This document shows, one piece after another, positions 22,947 to 31,644 of a DNA stretch of 45,786 nucleotides; the stretch's first letter is position 1; the number at the start of each line of letters is the position of its first letter. Source of the stretch: Kofleriaceae bacterium (GTDB lineage Bacteria > Myxococcota_A > Polyangia > Haliangiales > Haliangiaceae); contig JANTGM010000044.1 in the NCBI GenBank assembly GCA_024762925.1, positions 1 to 45,786 of the forward strand, written 5' to 3'. Both the position numbers and the translations under genes were made by a program. The notes beneath the pieces were generated by a model. That model had not been told where the DNA came from, did no database searches, and saw nothing but the letters and a program-made list of their open reading frames with translations.

Positions 22947-23909
22947 ATGACCCGCATCCTCACCCTCTTCACAGTCTTCAGCCTCTTCTTCGCAACAGCG
23001 TGTGAACTCCCCGAAGGCGACATCACCTCCCCCCAATACTGGGGTGAGTTCTTTCTCTCCAAATATGCGGTTGAGCGCCAGGCAGCATTGGACAACATCG
23101 AACCCGGTCCTGAGCCCGTGGTCGAAGGACGCACGGTTCTCCTGATCACCGGAGTCACAATCCCTGCCGAATGGTTCGACTCCATCGTTGTTCGCCTCGA
23201 GCGAGACGGCTTTGTCCCGGTGGTGTATGAGCCACCAGAGCTGCTCAGTGGAGACCTCTTTGAAGCTTCAGAAGAACTCGCAGAGGTCGTCGAAGAGCTC
23301 CGAGCGGAAAGCGGCCAAGACAAGATCGATATTCTTGCCGAATGCACTGGCGGCCTCATCGCTCGCCACTACGTGCAATCCCTTGGCGGCGACGAGTTTG
23401 TGGAGCGGCTTGTTACCTTCGTATCTCCCCAAAACGGTCTGCCAAAAGCTCAATACGCTGCGAACTTTGCCGACTGGCCCGCACTTCGCCATCTCACTCC
23501 GGGAAGCGATTTCCTCACAGCACTACACAGTGTCCCCATCCCTGACAGCGTCACGATGACGTCCATTTACACATGCACCGATGAATACATCCAACCGTAC
23601 GAAACTTCCATCGTCGAAGGCGCAACCAACATTGGGCTCTGCGACGGCTTCGTTGGTCACTTTCAGACCATGTACGATCCCGAGATCTATCTCATCATGC
23701 ACGATGCCTTGACCCTCGGCCTTGAGGCTGGCGACAGCAACGATTCTTCCAACGAAGGTGAAGAGACGGAACAAGATGACGAGCTTGGAGAAGACGAGGA
23801 AGCTGTTATGGGCTGCTCTAGCGGTGGCTCCACAGGCAGAGCGCCCATGCTCCTCTTCACAATGTTTCTTCTCGGGCTCGGCCAACGTCGCCGACTCGCC
23901 CGTCGCTAG
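22947..23909 (+). CDS. Exported lipase-like alpha/beta hydrolase with Cys in the nucleophile position and MYXO-CTERM-like tail
   Basis: A 320-residue protein. The signal peptide ends at FATAC. The lipase fold is visible from GRTVLLITGVTIPAEWFD (oxyanion region) through DKIDILAECTGGLIARHYVQ. In related lipases this second segment reads G-H-S-x-G-G around the nucleophile; here it is A-E-C133-T-G-G. Downstream FVSPQNGLPKA and VGHFQTMYDPEIYLIMH fit the lid-anchor and catalytic-His regions. An acidic stretch (EGEETEQDDELGEDEEA) precedes G-C-S-S-G-G, one hydrophobic helix and an Arg-rich end, a MYXO-CTERM-like sorting tail. AGGAG lies 8 bases before the ATG at 22947. Transcription probably responds to the TetR protein encoded 29 bp downstream. 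Whether Cys133 is catalytic or marks loss of activity is open. Confidence 0.85.
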   Translation: MTRILTLFTVFSLFFATACELPEGDITSPQYWGEFFLSKYAVERQAALDNIEPGPEPVVEGRTVLLITGVTIPAEWFDSIVVRLERDGFVPVVYEPPELLSGDLFEASEELAEVVEELRAESGQDKIDILAECTGGLIARHYVQSLGGDEFVERLVTFVSPQNGLPKAQYAANFADWPALRHLTPGSDFLTALHSVPIPDSVTMTSIYTCTDEYIQPYETSIVEGATNIGLCDGFVGHFQTMYDPEIYLIMHDALTLGLEAGDSNDSSNEGEETEQDDELGEDEEAVMGCSSGGSTGRAPMLLFTMFLLGLGQRRRLARR

Positions 23910-23938
23910 CCGTTACCGTTGACGAAAAGAGGAAGTTA

Positions 23939-24553
23939 GTGAAAGATTCAGAGGCAGTGCCGCAAAAACGCAGTGAACCGACCACCGGAAAATACGAGTC
24001 GATACTAACAGCGGCGCTGTCTCTCTTCGTCACCCGTGGCTACTACGGCACGGCTGTCCCTGCAGTCGCGCGTGAGGCCAAGGTTGCCGCGGGCACGATC
24101 TACCACCACTTCAAGAACAAAGACGCGCTGGTGAACACGCTCTTTCGCAAGTGGAAGCTAGCCATTGCAGAACGCATCTACACAAAGTTCCCAACAGGCG
24201 CCGAACCAAGGGAGCAGTTTCGTTCGATGTGGATGGAGATGGCAGCCTTCGCGCTTGAGCACCCAAGAGCCTTTGCGTTTATCGAGCTCCATCACCACGC
24301 CTCCTATCTTGACGATGAGAGCCGAGCGGTTGACGCGTCGCTCAAGGCATTCGGGGTCAAATTCGTCGAACGAGCTCAGGAGCTAAAGGCCCTCAAGCCG
24401 ATGCCCGCAATTCTCCTGATGGAACTGATGTTTGGTGCCTTCAACGGAATGATTCGCGCCCACTGGGAAGGCCGTATTGTGCTTGACGATGACACCATTG
24501 CGGCCGCTGAGGCGGCTTGCTGGGATGCGGTGCGACTCATCCCGCCAAACTGA
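23939..24553 (+). CDS. TetR-family transcriptional repressor
   Basis: A 204-residue regulator. The N-terminal DNA-binding domain is KYESILTAALSLFVTRGYYGTAVPAVAREAKVAAGTIYHHFKNKDALV, the full TetR helix-turn-helix (about residues 18-66). The rest is the all-helical ligand-binding and dimerisation domain, with an acyl-chain-sized core suggested by many Phe and Met (FALEHPRAFAFIELHHHASYL). It begins with GTG preceded by GAGGAAG, 29 bp after the lipase-like gene, so it is cotranscribed and would repress its own synthesis through the palindrome at 22894. The ligand is probably a fatty acid, acyl-CoA or similar lipid, judged from the operator type and the neighbour. Confidence 0.92.
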   Translation: MKDSEAVPQKRSEPTTGKYESILTAALSLFVTRGYYGTAVPAVAREAKVAAGTIYHHFKNKDALVNTLFRKWKLAIAERIYTKFPTGAEPREQFRSMWMEMAAFALEHPRAFAFIELHHHASYLDDESRAVDASLKAFGVKFVERAQELKALKPMPAILLMELMFGAFNGMIRAHWEGRIVLDDDTIAAAEAACWDAVRLIPPN

Positions 24554-24610
24554 GAGCGACTTCTCCGCTGCTGCGGTGCGCTGAGCAAGGAGCTATCGTA
24601 ACCTCCCGCC

Positions 24611-26596
24611 ATGGGCTCTAAGGCGCGAACCACTTCACTCCCAACCATAGACGATTCCTTGCATCCAGGTGTCCTAGCGGCCTTTCAATTCGAACAGCGC
24701 TCGAAGAAGTCGGGCTGGTACACAAGCCCAATCGCGGCGCCATTCAAGTCGGCAGTGCAAGCACGTGTAAAGCGCGGCGACACTCCGCAAGTCGCGAGCC
24801 TTCTGTCGCAAGCTGAGGTTTGTCTAGACCATTCCTACTTGGCGGGCGGGTATGGCGCGGCAGTGGAGATCCTCGAGCAAGCGCATGAGATTGCAACGGA
24901 GCATTTTGAGGTTCAGTACCTTCTCATTTGGACATTGGAGCGACTCGCTGTCGAAGTGCAAGACATCGCAATCACCAGCCGGATGAGGCTACCGGCTGCG
25001 AACCTAATCGAACACTGCGATCCCAGCGCTTCAGACAAACACCGACGAGCAGTGGCCTTTGCCTGCTACGCCACAGCTTCTCTGATTCTCAACAATGCGA
25101 ACAGCGATAGCGAAGCAGACAAGGCCCTGGCGCTTGGCAAGAAGGCCCACGAGCTACGAGGAGATGCAAAATTCCTCGAAACCATCGAGACTCGATGTCT
25201 CGGTCGAAAGGCGCTCCTACGAGGAATTGCCGGTGATGCCGAGGGCTTCGAAGAGCTGGGCCAGGCGGTTAGGAACTTCTCTGAGAGCCCTTTGGGCCCT
25301 GAAGTCATGCATCCGACGTTCGTTGCATATTTGCGCGAGCGAGGTCTCAAGAAGGCCGATGCCTACGTTAACGCCTATGGATGGAGAGGGGTTCTTGGAC
25401 GTGCCGCCCTGGCAAGAACGCAGCTCGCAAAAGGAGCTAGTGCCGATTCAAGCGACTTCGAGAGCTTCATCAAGCTTGGCGATGTCGCAGGTATCGAACT
25501 CTACCTCAAGCATTCTGACTTTCGCGCATCGAGCTCAGAGAAGGAAGACTTTCTCAAGACGTCGGTATCCGAAGGCACGTTGGCAACAACAGAGTTCTTA
25601 GTCGAACATGGATTCCCTCCCTACCAAGGGCTCATGAATCATGTGACTCGCGTTGACATTGCGCAGTACCTGAAAGATCAGGGCTTCGTGGCCAATGCCG
25701 AGGCACTGACAAGCTCTGTTCGGGGTGGCTACAGAGAGGTTGTGCGGTTCTTTGTATCCCTCGGCGTTGATCCAAACAAGAAAGCCAAGGGCAAGAGCGC
25801 TGTTGATATGGCGAGAAAGGCGGGAGACAAAGAGCTTCTCGAGATCCTCAGCAGCGAGCCTGTGACACTGGGCTTGGACTTGAGTTTTGTAAGAAAAGCA
25901 CTGAAATCCAACGTCTCCTTTTACAAGAAGCACCCTTTGGGGAATCACGATCTGGCTATCCAAGTCGAGCATCTTGTCGAAGCCGCCAAGGTGCGCGGAG
26001 TGGAATCGCTTGATGAGTTGGTCGCCTTCATCTTCGACCAAGGCCAACACGATGTAGCGTGGGTCTTCGCTCACGCGGCGGCGGAACACTTTACTTCCGG
26101 CGAGGTGCACAAGAGCGTCTCGAACAAAGCCGCGTTCATCATTGGCGACGTACGGCTCGAAGGGAATCTGGACTTCTCGCATCCCATAATAATCGCGGGT
26201 GACCTGCGCGTCACAGGAAGCATCATCGACGGCGAGCCCGACTCCATGCTCATAGTTTCTGGCAAGGTTGAGGCACGTAATATCGTCTCTGATGGAAGCT
26301 TCTTTGTGGCTGGGGATATGACAGCCGACGAGGTGATCTTTGGTCACTACAACCACGGCACGCTTGCCGTTGGTGGGCGCGTCAAAGGACGGGCGGTTGT
26401 GATGGATGACCACCATTTTGAATGCAAGGCCAAACCCGAGACGGCCCTGTTTGTCGCTGATGCGCGCCAACTCGAGGATAAGGAGCGCGAGGCTCTTGTG
26501 AAGGCCTTTGGCGATGAGTGCCTTGCCGATGACTACATCAACGATCGCTTCTTCATTGATGGTGCTCGCCAGGGCAAGACTCTCTTCAGGGGCTAG
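24611..26596 (+). CDS. Three-part repeat protein: TPR-like helices, ankyrin repeats, bactofilin-like beta-helix
   Basis: A 661-residue protein without signal peptide. The first ~300 residues are helical pairs (AAVEILEQAHEIATEHFEVQYLL, ADKALALGKKAHELRGDAKFL) of TPR character. Residues about 300-415 show ankyrin-like units (EGTLATTEFLVEHGFPP, GGYREVVRFFVSLGVDPNKKAKGKSAVDMARKAGDKELLEIL). A helical bridge leads to a right-handed beta-helix at about 510-600 with G-D-[VLM] turns: AFIIGDVRLEGNLDFSH, IIAGDLRVTGSIID, LIVSGKVEARNIV, FFVAGDMTADEVIFG, LAVGGRVKGRAVV. Such turns are typical of polymer-forming bactofilin-like domains. I do not know this combination as a named family. A cytoplasmic scaffold or cell-stress role is possible. 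It is monocistronic and stands after TetR by 57 bp. Confidence 0.82.
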   Translation: MGSKARTTSLPTIDDSLHPGVLAAFQFEQRSKKSGWYTSPIAAPFKSAVQARVKRGDTPQVASLLSQAEVCLDHSYLAGGYGAAVEILEQAHEIATEHFEVQYLLIWTLERLAVEVQDIAITSRMRLPAANLIEHCDPSASDKHRRAVAFACYATASLILNNANSDSEADKALALGKKAHELRGDAKFLETIETRCLGRKALLRGIAGDAEGFEELGQAVRNFSESPLGPEVMHPTFVAYLRERGLKKADAYVNAYGWRGVLGRAALARTQLAKGASADSSDFESFIKLGDVAGIELYLKHSDFRASSSEKEDFLKTSVSEGTLATTEFLVEHGFPPYQGLMNHVTRVDIAQYLKDQGFVANAEALTSSVRGGYREVVRFFVSLGVDPNKKAKGKSAVDMARKAGDKELLEILSSEPVTLGLDLSFVRKALKSNVSFYKKHPLGNHDLAIQVEHLVEAAKVRGVESLDELVAFIFDQGQHDVAWVFAHAAAEHFTSGEVHKSVSNKAAFIIGDVRLEGNLDFSHPIIIAGDLRVTGSIIDGEPDSMLIVSGKVEARNIVSDGSFFVAGDMTADEVIFGHYNHGTLAVGGRVKGRAVVMDDHHFECKAKPETALFVADARQLEDKEREALVKAFGDECLADDYINDRFFIDGARQGKTLFRG

Positions 26597-26853
26597 GCCG
26601 CAGGCTGCGTGCGAAGGCTGACTCTGAGAAAAGCCCACGCCCCAACTGGCAACCGCGGCACTCAAGCTGGACTTTCGTGCTGTAGCAATGAGATGGCGAC
26701 GAATTTCCCACGGCGTTTTTCGATCTCGAGAGACCAACGCACCATCGGTTCGATGGTTTTGCACCGACGAGTGGCCCACGCAGCCTGTGCCAGTCACAAA
26801 GAGCGGCAGCTTCATACCTTGTGGACTTCGTTCGGGTGCCTGCCGTAGGCACA

Positions 26854-27882
26854 TCATCGACAAATCGAATCGTTTGCCGAAGCCACGGTTCTACGCCAAT
26901 CGCCTGGAGACTTGCCCGTCCACCGCTTGAAGGCACGGGAGAACGAACTCTGCTCGGCGAAGCCAAGGAGAAATGCCACCTCCGTTAGCGAGATTCCAGA
27001 TGTTCGGAGATATTCGCATGCCATTTCTTCGCGGGCACTCGCAAGAACCTCAATAAACGTGGTGTCGCTCTCGCCCAGTCTTCGCTGGAGAGTTCGCTCG
27101 CCGAGCCCTAGACGCTTTGCCACGTACACCGCACCAACGTTTCCTCCTCCGAGTTCTTCTCTTAGGACGGCACGAACGGAGTCGAGGAGCGATGGTGGAG
27201 GATCACTCGGCAGCTCACCGAGAAGCCGAGTCGCATGCTCCTCAAGAACGCCGAATAGCGCAGCGTTGGAACCGATGACAGGCAGGTTCCATGTTTCTCG
27301 AGACACAGCCAATTGCGCGCATGGCTGACCAAAGCGGATTGGACATTCAAAGATGCGCTCGTGTTCTTTGGAGCTCCCCGGAACCTCCATAGTGAAACCC
27401 ACACTCTTAAGAGGCCATGCGATTTCGCTACTGGCTCGAGACCGGAGCACGAGAGCAGCAAACGTGAATTCTTGTGCTGGGCCCGGCAAATCGCCCTGCG
27501 CGGACTCCATCGTGATTACGAACTCTTCTGATTGCTCAACGATCGTTAGGGTGGCCCTTGTGTCAACGATTGGGAAATAGTGCAGAACCCGCGCGAGCCC
27601 CTCTCCCACTGTCGGCGCGTTCGCAACGATGAAGTCCAGTACTCTATAGGATCCAAAGGGCAGCGCCTCCGCCGCGTGAAGTGCAAGCTGCGGATCATCG
27701 GCGACTGCATATGCATGCGCCCAAAGAGCGTCGGCATTCTCAGCCGCTATTCTCATATTCGCATCCTCGATGAGTGCACGCGACAAGCCCGCACTCTGTA
27801 GGAGTTCCCGCGTGTCTAGCCCTAGGTTCTCGCACGCATCGAGCACGGCTCGAGTCGCAACCGAAAGTACCGTACTAGACAC
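26854..27882 (-). CDS. AraC-family regulator with arabinose-binding-like N-domain
   Basis: A 342-residue regulator starting at GTG. The N-terminal ~210 residues fit the 'Arabinose_bd' (PF12625-type) sensor domain of OruR/ArgR-like and VqsM-like AraC proteins: ALIEDANMRIAAENADALWAHAYAVADDPQLALHAAEALPFGSYRVLDFIVANAPTVGEGL, in shortened form. The C-terminal two-helix-turn-helix domain is complete: VAKRLGLGERTLQRRLGESDTTFIEVLASAREEMACEYLRTSGISLTEVAFLLGFAEQSSFSRAFKRWTGKSP, again in essence. This group often controls lipid, amino-acid or virulence genes in response to a small ligand. There is no divergent partner: the 124 bp upstream end at the lnt gene on the same strand. The target is unknown. 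Confidence 0.9.
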   Translation of the reverse strand: MSSTVLSVATRAVLDACENLGLDTRELLQSAGLSRALIEDANMRIAAENADALWAHAYAVADDPQLALHAAEALPFGSYRVLDFIVANAPTVGEGLARVLHYFPIVDTRATLTIVEQSEEFVITMESAQGDLPGPAQEFTFAALVLRSRASSEIAWPLKSVGFTMEVPGSSKEHERIFECPIRFGQPCAQLAVSRETWNLPVIGSNAALFGVLEEHATRLLGELPSDPPPSLLDSVRAVLREELGGGNVGAVYVAKRLGLGERTLQRRLGESDTTFIEVLASAREEMACEYLRTSGISLTEVAFLLGFAEQSSFSRAFKRWTGKSPGDWRRTVASANDSICR

Positions 27883-28006
27883 GCAGTCATCGTAGCAGCA
27901 CTCGGGTAGGCCACATCACGAGTTCATTGACATTGGTCATCTGAAACGAAGAGAGTTCGTTTGCTAGCAAGACGGGGCCTCGCCAGCAAATGAGCTGACT
28001 TCGCGA

Positions 28007-29569
28007 TCACGAATCCATGTCCTTGGATCGCGCACTAGAACCAAAGCGACGCCCCAAGCCTGCGAAGCCGAAAAGAGCGAGACTCGCCAGTAGGGCGGAG
28101 AGTGGAAACCAGTCTCCAAGTCGAGCATAGATGGTTGAGACGCCACGCAGGGGAAGTTCTACAAGCAGGACGCGGCGCTCGTTGTCCCAGTGGCTGTTCC
28201 ACCCGCGAATTCGTCCCCATGGATCGATGCCAGCCGACAAGCCAAATCGTGTGGAACGAACAATCGAATGCCCACCTTCGATCGCGCGTAGCGCCGCCAT
28301 CTGTGTGTGAATGGGGTCGATGCCTCGCCAGTCCGAGGACGGCAAAGCAACAAGGTCGAGGTGCCGTTCGGCATTGGCCAACGCGACTCTCGGAAAATCG
28401 TAGTCGTAGCAGATAGCTCCTCCCACAACAGATCCGCCTTCCAGTTCCACCCGCGGCATCTCCCCTTCGCCCTGAACCGCTGGCTCGCCAGGAACAGGTC
28501 GATGCTTGAAGTAGGTGTGATCCATCGTTCCATCATCACGAAAGAAGACATACTTATTCTCATAGAGCAGTGGGCGTTCTTGAAGTGGTACGACGTAGCC
28601 AGCAACGAGGTTGATGCGAAGGGTGGCGGCCAGGTTTCCGAGCCTCTCCTGAAGCGCAGGCTCATCTTGGGGATAGCTCATCGTTGCAGCTTCCGTCCAT
28701 ACAACGAGCTTGGCTCCTGCATGGGCCGCTTGCGTTGTGCGCTCAAAGAGTCCGGCCTCGACTCTCGCCAAGTCTTCGGAGGTTGGGAGCGCGGGACTGG
28801 TCCCCACCATGCTGTCGGTGCCCACTGCTGCGACAAGTTGAGTTTGCTTTGCGCTCCCGCTCGCACTTGCAAGACGCGCTTGGCCATAGGCGACCCCACC
28901 AACAACAAGCAGCGTTGTAACTAGAGCCGCCGAACCAAAGGAGGGGCGCTCGACGCAAGACGCGCGTTCGAGAACCGAGGCGACGATGTAGACGAGAAAG
29001 CTCACGCCGTGAACGCCGGTAATGGACGCCACTTGAAGCAGTGCCAGGTTGTCCACTTGGGTGTTGGCCGCCGTCCCCCAGACTCCAAGAGGCAATAGCG
29101 CGTGCATGGTCCATTCTCCGGCCACCATTAGGCTAGCAAACCCAACGGTTCCTGCATTCTCGCCAAGGCGACGACGTATCCAATTCGCGCCAAGAAAGGG
29201 TGCCATGAGCGCAAGAGCGATGCCCGTCCCAAACAAAAGCGACATAGCGGCTGGGACCGGCGCTGTAACAATCTTCAACACGGCCGCGCTCCAAGCGAGC
29301 CAGGTTACACCCACGAAGGCGAGGCGAGACTTCCAACCAGCGGTGATGCGCAGATACTGGAGCCACGGAACTGGAGCCACCCAAGCCAAGATGCCGATTC
29401 CAAATCGCATCTGAGACGCGACGAGAAGAAGCGCGCCCATGGCAAGGAGTGCCTTGGGCGACTGATAGAGCGTTTTGATGCGTTTCATGCCTCCACGGTA
29501 GCGAGCATGGGCAAAGGCATCTTTACCCTGGGCGACGGCCTTTTGACCGAAGGCGCCAAGTTGCGACAT
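28007..29569 (-). CDS. lnt: Apolipoprotein N-acyltransferase
   Basis: Lnt adds the third acyl chain to the N-terminal Cys of lipoproteins in the inner membrane, the last step of lipoprotein maturation. The 520-residue product (E. coli: 512) has about seven N-terminal and one C-terminal membrane helix around a nitrilase-like domain. The catalytic triad is E293 (VVWTEAA), K355 (TYFKHRPVPGE) and C387 (GAICYDYDFPR). The essential P-G-E after the Lys and the loop W-R-G-I-D are also present. The start at 29569 gives standard length. An internal ATG at 29488 has GGAGG only one base upstream. Many lipoproteins in this window are potential substrates. Because the N-terminal region lies among rearranged sequence, I cannot tell whether this is the housekeeping copy or a second paralogue. 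Confidence 0.92.
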   Translation of the reverse strand: MSQLGAFGQKAVAQGKDAFAHARYRGGMKRIKTLYQSPKALLAMGALLLVASQMRFGIGILAWVAPVPWLQYLRITAGWKSRLAFVGVTWLAWSAAVLKIVTAPVPAAMSLLFGTGIALALMAPFLGANWIRRRLGENAGTVGFASLMVAGEWTMHALLPLGVWGTAANTQVDNLALLQVASITGVHGVSFLVYIVASVLERASCVERPSFGSAALVTTLLVVGGVAYGQARLASASGSAKQTQLVAAVGTDSMVGTSPALPTSEDLARVEAGLFERTTQAAHAGAKLVVWTEAATMSYPQDEPALQERLGNLAATLRINLVAGYVVPLQERPLLYENKYVFFRDDGTMDHTYFKHRPVPGEPAVQGEGEMPRVELEGGSVVGGAICYDYDFPRVALANAERHLDLVALPSSDWRGIDPIHTQMAALRAIEGGHSIVRSTRFGLSAGIDPWGRIRGWNSHWDNERRVLLVELPLRGVSTIYARLGDWFPLSALLASLALFGFAGLGRRFGSSARSKDMDS

Positions 29570-29682
29570 CCTAGCGCAGTGGGCCTGGGATTCGAATCTC
29601 AATCGCCCCCCCAGGGCCAGCGCCAATATGGGCTGATGACAGGGCAGCAGTGCTTTGTAGCGTGAACTCGATCGAGTCAGAG

Positions 29683-29722
29683 GTGCAACCGAGCGCAACT
29701 CAGTGCAACCCAGCACAATGGC
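29683..29722. repeat. Four degenerate 10-bp direct repeats upstream of the BRCT gene
   Basis: GTGCAACCGA, GCGCAACTCA, GTGCAACCCA and GCACAATGGC follow each other at exact 10-bp spacing, with G-y-G-C-A-A as the shared part. This places the same face of the helix in register. They lie between lnt and the BRCT gene, 130 bp before the latter. A protein-binding array is possible. Confidence 0.55.
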
Positions 29723-29855
29723 CTCTCGCGGAACTCAAGTGTGCAGTGTCGAGGGGATACAGCGCGACAAAGCTGGCCCTCATGTTGCTCTGTAGCAGAT
29801 ACAGAAGTCGAGCATGGCTGCCGGCTCCCCCCTTAAACAACCAACGGAGATGACG

Positions 29856-30347
29856 ATGAAGATCAGTGTAAGTGGCAAATACGAGAAGATGGGGCGCAGC
29901 GAGATTGAGGGACAGGTGGAAGCAATGGGCCATACCTTCACAAAGCACATCACCAAAGACACGGATGTTCTATTGGTGGCCGACCCTGATAGTGGCTCCT
30001 CGAAGATCACCAAGGCCCTCAGAGATGGAATCAAAGTTGTGTCCTACGAAGACTTCTTTGATGGTGATGGTGAGCTGCCTGACGCAGCCAAGAAGAAGCC
30101 TGCAGCCAAGAAGAAGCCTGCGAAGATCAAGGCTGGATCGAAGGTGTGTGTCACGGGCAAACACCCATCTCTTGGGCGCAAGGAGATTCAAGCTCGCATT
30201 GAAGAGCTCGGACATGAGTTTAGTGGCCATCTAACCAAGGACACAGATGTACTGCTGTGCACTGATCCAGATGGCAGCTCTAGCAAGCTCGTCAAGGCTG
30301 CAAAAGATGGAGTTCAGATTATTTCCTATGATGCCTTCCTAGATTAG
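29856..30347 (+). CDS. Stand-alone tandem BRCT-domain protein
   Basis: A 163-residue protein of two BRCT repeats joined by a Lys-rich linker (AKKKPAAKKKPAKIKA). Unit 1 starts MKISVSGKYEKMGRSEIEGQ; unit 2 starts SKVCVTGKHPSLGRKEIQAR. Both share G-x-x-x-[IV]...LGH/MGH-x-F, KDTDVLL and a final S-[SG]-K-[LI]-x-K-A...I-[SV]-S-Y-[ED]-x-F. They are roughly half identical and arose by internal duplication. In bacteria BRCT is usually a single domain at the end of DNA ligase A. It binds DNA ends, phosphopeptides or partner proteins. No ligase or repair gene is adjacent. The start at 29856 has GGAG 6 bases upstream and is preferred over ATGs at 29850 and 29814. Confidence 0.85.
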   Translation: MKISVSGKYEKMGRSEIEGQVEAMGHTFTKHITKDTDVLLVADPDSGSSKITKALRDGIKVVSYEDFFDGDGELPDAAKKKPAAKKKPAKIKAGSKVCVTGKHPSLGRKEIQARIEELGHEFSGHLTKDTDVLLCTDPDGSSSKLVKAAKDGVQIISYDAFLD

Positions 30348-30539
30348 TGCGCTCTGGCGCCACAGCGATGGTGGCCAGCCCCAGCGGCGAAAGCGAAATG
30401 GCTACCAGATCGCCGTAGCGTGGCAGACATGACCTTCTCCACGATCGCAGCTACCGTTGGTACATTTGCACGCAGAATGCTCATGGATTTCTGGGGCTGC
30501 TCCAGCTGGACTTCGCGCACCTGCAACTAAGTATAACTC

Positions 30540-31517
30540 CTATTGCCTGGATGCAGACCAGAGTTCCTCCGCCAATTCTCGCAATTCATCTGCGTCTTCG
30601 AGTACAGCAAGCCACTCCGTTGGAATGGCATCCACGCCAAGGGCTGCACCCGCAATGCCACCTGCGATGCATGCGATCGAATCAGAGTCGCCGTCGGTGT
30701 TTGCCGCCATCAGCACAATGCTCCGAAAGTCCTGTGGACTCTGCCAGTAGCAATACAGGGCGGAGGCCACAGCCTCCTCAGCAACCCACCCCTCCCCAAG
30801 CCCACCCTCGCACAACACACTCGCAGGAACGCTCTTGCGTAGCCCAGGTATCTTCTCCCAACATGCGTCGAAGTCAGCAGAACGACCACCACAACAGGTT
30901 GCGACTGCTTGATAGAGTTCTTCGGGGGATTGCCCTTGCATTGCTCGCGCGACCAGTAGCGCCCCAGCCGCCGCCCCCTCGATGGCTGCATCGTGCCCAT
31001 GGGTGAGAAGACTACTGGCGCGAGCAAGTTCGAGGAGCCGACTCTCATCACTCCAACACAGCAGTCCAAATGGTGCGACCCGCATAGCCGATCCGCAGCC
31101 CTTAGAGTCAGCAACACCGGCCTGCGGCCATGGCGTGCCACCTGCGAGTGCTTTGCAACCCGACATGCAGGTCGCGCCGGGCGATCGATTGTTGTCGGCT
31201 GATCGACTCCATCTCACGAAATGCCCGGCGATGGCTTTCATGACTCCATCTATGTCGTCACTCCCTGCTTCCAAGAGGCCACGAGCAACGGCAATTGTCA
31301 TCTGCGTGTCATCGGTGTACGTGCCCGCGGGATGCTCGGTTCCAACGATGTATGGCGGACGCGGCCAGATTGGATCCTGTAGTGCGACCGGGCCTTCAAC
31401 GCCGTTTGGTGGGTAGGTTCGCAGGATTGTCTCTCGACTGCGAAACTCACACGGGTATCCCACCGCATCGCCAATCGCTAGCCCCAAAATCGATCCAATG
31501 AAGTTTCCCCTTTCCAT
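30540..31517 (-). CDS. ADP-ribosylglycohydrolase (DraG-type) family protein
   Basis: A 325-residue soluble hydrolase that would remove ADP-ribose from a protein or nucleotide. The N-terminal FIGSILGLAIGDAVGYPCEF is characteristic. Metal-binding motifs are YTDDTQMT (T-D-D) and ANTDGDSDS (N-T-D-G-D-x-D), which hold two magnesium ions. G-C-G-S-A-M-R and H-G-H are also conserved positions. The start at 31517 matches the family N-terminus, but an ATG at 31529 is possible. It is divergent from the gene at 31645, with about 128 bp shared. The matching ADP-ribosyltransferase is not in the window. The TAG stop is followed by a further in-frame 43 codons ending in a Cys-rich segment (see findings). Confidence 0.9.
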   Translation of the reverse strand: MERGNFIGSILGLAIGDAVGYPCEFRSRETILRTYPPNGVEGPVALQDPIWPRPPYIVGTEHPAGTYTDDTQMTIAVARGLLEAGSDDIDGVMKAIAGHFVRWSRSADNNRSPGATCMSGCKALAGGTPWPQAGVADSKGCGSAMRVAPFGLLCWSDESRLLELARASSLLTHGHDAAIEGAAAGALLVARAMQGQSPEELYQAVATCCGGRSADFDACWEKIPGLRKSVPASVLCEGGLGEGWVAEEAVASALYCYWQSPQDFRSIVLMAANTDGDSDSIACIAGGIAGAALGVDAIPTEWLAVLEDADELRELAEELWSASRQ

Positions 31518-31644
31518 TGCGTATATCATACACTAAGTGTTCAGCACGTTTCAAGAAGCTTCTCTGCGGTCGTTGGTAAGTCCTCTACTCCAAAAAGCAC
31601 TCCTTGCCTTCCGGATTCGGTGCCTTCACCATGGTCACTCGCAA

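Noticed and set aside
25598-26863. 421-codon minus-strand open frame opposite the TPR/ankyrin/beta-helix gene
   Set aside because: It is antisense to a well-supported coding frame, has no recognisable domain, and its composition mirrors the opposite strand.
21550-30541. Amber read-through (pyrrolysine or suppressor tRNA) as a system
   Set aside because: Only two candidate TAGs, no PylT/PylS or suppressor tRNA in the window, and lnt-, fetB- and HU-type genes give no support. Pseudogene or sequencing error is simpler.
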